Both the position numbers and the translations under genes were made by a program. From Polydactylus sextarius (lineage: Eukaryota > Chordata > Actinopteri > Polynemidae): 64,000 nucleotides of DNA. Position 1 is the stretch's first letter. The number at the start of each line of letters is the position of its first letter. Below the pieces are notes generated by a model. The model saw only the letters and a program-made list of their open reading frames with translations. It made no database searches and had not been told where the DNA came from. Shown here one piece after another: positions 61,560 to 64,000 of the stretch. Location of the stretch: NCBI GenBank assembly GCA_016801845.1, contig CM028928.1, positions 14,729,327 through 14,793,326 of the forward strand, read 5' to 3'.

Positions 61560-62020
61560 TGCGCCGCTCTGCTGGAGGTTGTTGCCACATTAAAACTGCA
61601 AAGCCATTGACTGTTCTGAGCGCAGCGTAATCGCGAGGAGACAAAGGGAACAAGGCTCAGTGCTCATGACCCTCACATCATCATGTGTAATTATAGTATC
61701 CCCATAAAAAAAACCCTTTGTTCTGGTGACTACACTGAAACACTATGAGACGTGAGTGGGACAGATGGACACTTTCACCAGGCCGATTAGTTGTTTTGTT
61801 GATTACAAAACCCTCGGTCGTGTGGCCATCAACATAATTAACCACCGGGTCAGACACAGGTCATGTGGACTCTCAGGAAATATTACATTACAGCAATGAG
61901 GCGTCCTCGGTGGCCCATGAATATTCATCAGCAGTTTGTTGTCGTTCCTCAGCTCTTCAGTGTGCGTCAGAAAATGTCATCGCCATCAGCGCTAATGATT
62001 TCAACTCAAGTGTGAAACAC
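61560..62020. other. Candidate conserved non-coding sequence
   Basis: Within the gene-free DNA this stretch has mixed, higher-complexity sequence without repeats, including CATTGACTGTTCTGAGCGCA, TGTGTAATTATAG, CCATGAATATTCATCAGCAG and CGCCATCAGCGCTAATGATT. Homeodomain-like TAATTA/TAATGA cores and an ATGAATATTCAT palindrome are visible. Coding potential is absent. This is a weak inference from texture only. Confidence 0.25.
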
Positions 62021-63247
62021 ATGAAATAACAGAGCAGATGAATGTGCCAGACTTCAGAGCCCTGAAATAATCATCCTCGCATTTTATCAGTCGGTCTGCT
62101 GTGTTGTAGCTTCATGATGTAAGAATAGGACAATGAGACAGTGAACACAAACATATAACACTCACACACAGGAACAACACCCACATGGACCCACACAAAA
62201 CAGGTGTGGTTTATTTTCCATCACCTGAAGGACATTTTATATCTTCGTGTGATTGTTTTGTGTCTCACTGGAGTGATGATGAGCCTCTATGTGATGGTTT
62301 TGTGTCAGTTTGAGACTGTTTTATTTTGTGTCTGTCTTTGTGTTGAACAAAGTCTTTATGGAATATTTTGCAGGTGAAGACCAGACGGCCTGTTCAGTAG
62401 CTGATCTATATCTTCAAAATCGTCAAACAACAGATTCAACACAATCCGAAGTATGACTCCTCACAGGACTATTTGTTTGATCTGGCGAATGGACAATGGA
62501 GTGTAAAGCAGTGTGTTGTTGTATAATTAATTTTCAGGCTTGAAAAATCGTCATCATCATCATTTTCTTGTAAAAATAAACAGTGAAACTCTGGCATTAA
62601 TTGATACCACAGCTGATTTAGCCTCACATTTTTCTCGTGTTGTTCCTCCTACTGTGCTCAGCGGAGTTCAGTGAAGTGAATGAAGGGGCAGCAGCCCGAC
62701 CTCTACCATAGACAGGAGATGGTTCAAATGTGGGGTAGAGTTCTAGCGGGGTCACTTGGTCTTTGCTTCTCATTAGTGACACAGTGAGCCGGACCAACAA
62801 GATAAGCAGCAGCTCATAATAATCTCAGCAGAATCATTACAGTGAAGTGACAACGGGGGGAGATAAGAATTATTAACTCATCAGTTCATCAATTAGTTAA
62901 CTGTATATTCAGTTCAGGGAGCTGCAGAAATTATTAAATCATTAGTTTGCCACTGTAGTGGACTCCCTTAAATTACATAAGTCTTATGAGAGAAGTGACA
63001 GGGATGATTTATATGAGGAGGTGTTTAACTCATAAACGCTGCCCTTCTGTTCAGTCTGTATAAGAGTTTGCTGAAATTACCTAATATTAATGTTTGGGTA
63101 GAGGCTGAAAAAAAAGTTGTTTGACAGACTGTGACATTTACACATCGTTTGGTGTCAGACACTTATTTGCTGCCTGCATGTGGACTTATGACTTGTTGCT
63201 TGAAAGATGAAATATACGCTGACATGAAAGATGACTGAAGCGTTGTT

Positions 63248-63276
63248 AAAAAAAAAAAAAAAAAAAAAAGAAAAAA
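63248..63276. repeat. Poly-A tract
   Basis: 22 A residues, then G and a further A run. It could be the tail of an old retroposed element, but nothing recognisable precedes it. Confidence 0.85.
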
Positions 63277-64000
63277 TTTTATTATTAAGAAATGATGGTG
63301 CCACCATGGCCTCTTTGTTTTGACAATCTATGTGCTGTTGCTGCAATAATGTTTAGAGAATAAATATTAAAACTATAAACTAACATGAGAGGAGGATTGT
63401 TTACAGCAGGAAAACTATTTCTGGTGTAAACGTTTCACAAGTGGTTTAACAAACAAGTGAACAGCTGCAAAGTGCGATAATGTAGATGTTGCTGCAGTTC
63501 AGTTTCTCATCTCTGGCTCATCTCTGGGGCTAAATTAATTTTTCTGTCATGTAAGGCCATTGATTGGGGTATCTGTGTAAATACTCATGAAAAATGTATT
63601 TGCGTGCTGCCTTTTCTTTCCACTGTGAGACCCTCATGGTCACTTATTTTATTTACTGTTCTGTATTTGTGGGGAATATGAGTCATATTCTAATCAAAAC
63701 ATTTTACAGCAGTAATAAACACCACAGTCACAGCTGTTGTCTGGTATTTGCACCTCAGTCACTCAGCAACTTTTACCGGTGTATATTTTATTCATGTAAT
63801 GAATCTTTTAATATGTTCAATGTTTTAGTGTGGATAGGAAACAGCAAAGGTGACGAAAAGTTATAAATGACAAACATAAAATTGTAAAAGTCAGTGTAGG
63901 CCTTGCTACAGTTTACCTGCTTTAGTGTCATTTGAATGAGTTGGGGTTTTACTGGCTGGTTCTAGACAGAAGAAACTAGCAAAAGTTTGCTGTTCAACGT

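Overview
The window is vertebrate nuclear DNA, most likely from a ray-finned (teleost) fish. The evidence is spliced genes with GT-AG introns, a sarcomeric myosin gene with very short introns (70-330 bp), many long CA/GT microsatellites, and degenerate copies of interspersed repeats typical of teleosts. Nothing looks bacterial, viral or CRISPR-like.

Region by region: (1) 1-4784, + strand: the 3' half of a striated-muscle myosin heavy chain gene of the cardiac/slow (MYH6/MYH7) type, 18 exons encoding about 976 residues of the coiled-coil rod. The exon matching human MYH7 exon 29 is 2 bp short. This puts a TGA at 1818-1820, so the copy as written is frameshifted. (2) 4785-7819: myosin 3' UTR and a convergent intergenic region, probably also holding the 3' UTR of the next gene. 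(3) 7820-19537, - strand: a five-exon gene reconstructed here from splice sites and matching phases. Four small exons lead into one 5.1-kb terminal exon. It encodes about 1845 residues of Ser/Thr/Pro-rich, probably disordered protein ending in a PDZ-type tail (ETEL). I do not recognise the family. (4) 19538-21482: a divergent (head-to-head) intergenic region with CpG-rich sequence at the minus-strand start and GC-rich sequence before the plus-strand gene. (5) 21483-39770, + strand: a receptor activity-modifying protein, best matching RAMP3, with four coding exons, a 12.8-kb first intron and a 30-bp microexon. Three short upstream ORFs precede it, the last sharing bases with the start codon (TGATG). 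(6) 39771-64000: RAMP 3' UTR, then about 24 kb with no recognisable coding exon. It holds microsatellites, repeat fragments and possibly conserved non-coding sequence near 61.6-62.0 kb.

The three genes are not an operon-like unit. RAMPs are single-pass partners of calcitonin-family class B receptors, and the myosin is a thick-filament motor. The giant minus-strand protein is the least described element. I found no convincing novel system of the defence or mobile-element kind. The strongest observations are the myosin frameshift with two atypical splice donors, the unidentified giant-exon protein, the uORF arrangement at ramp3, and a nested inverted repeat at 14758-14845.
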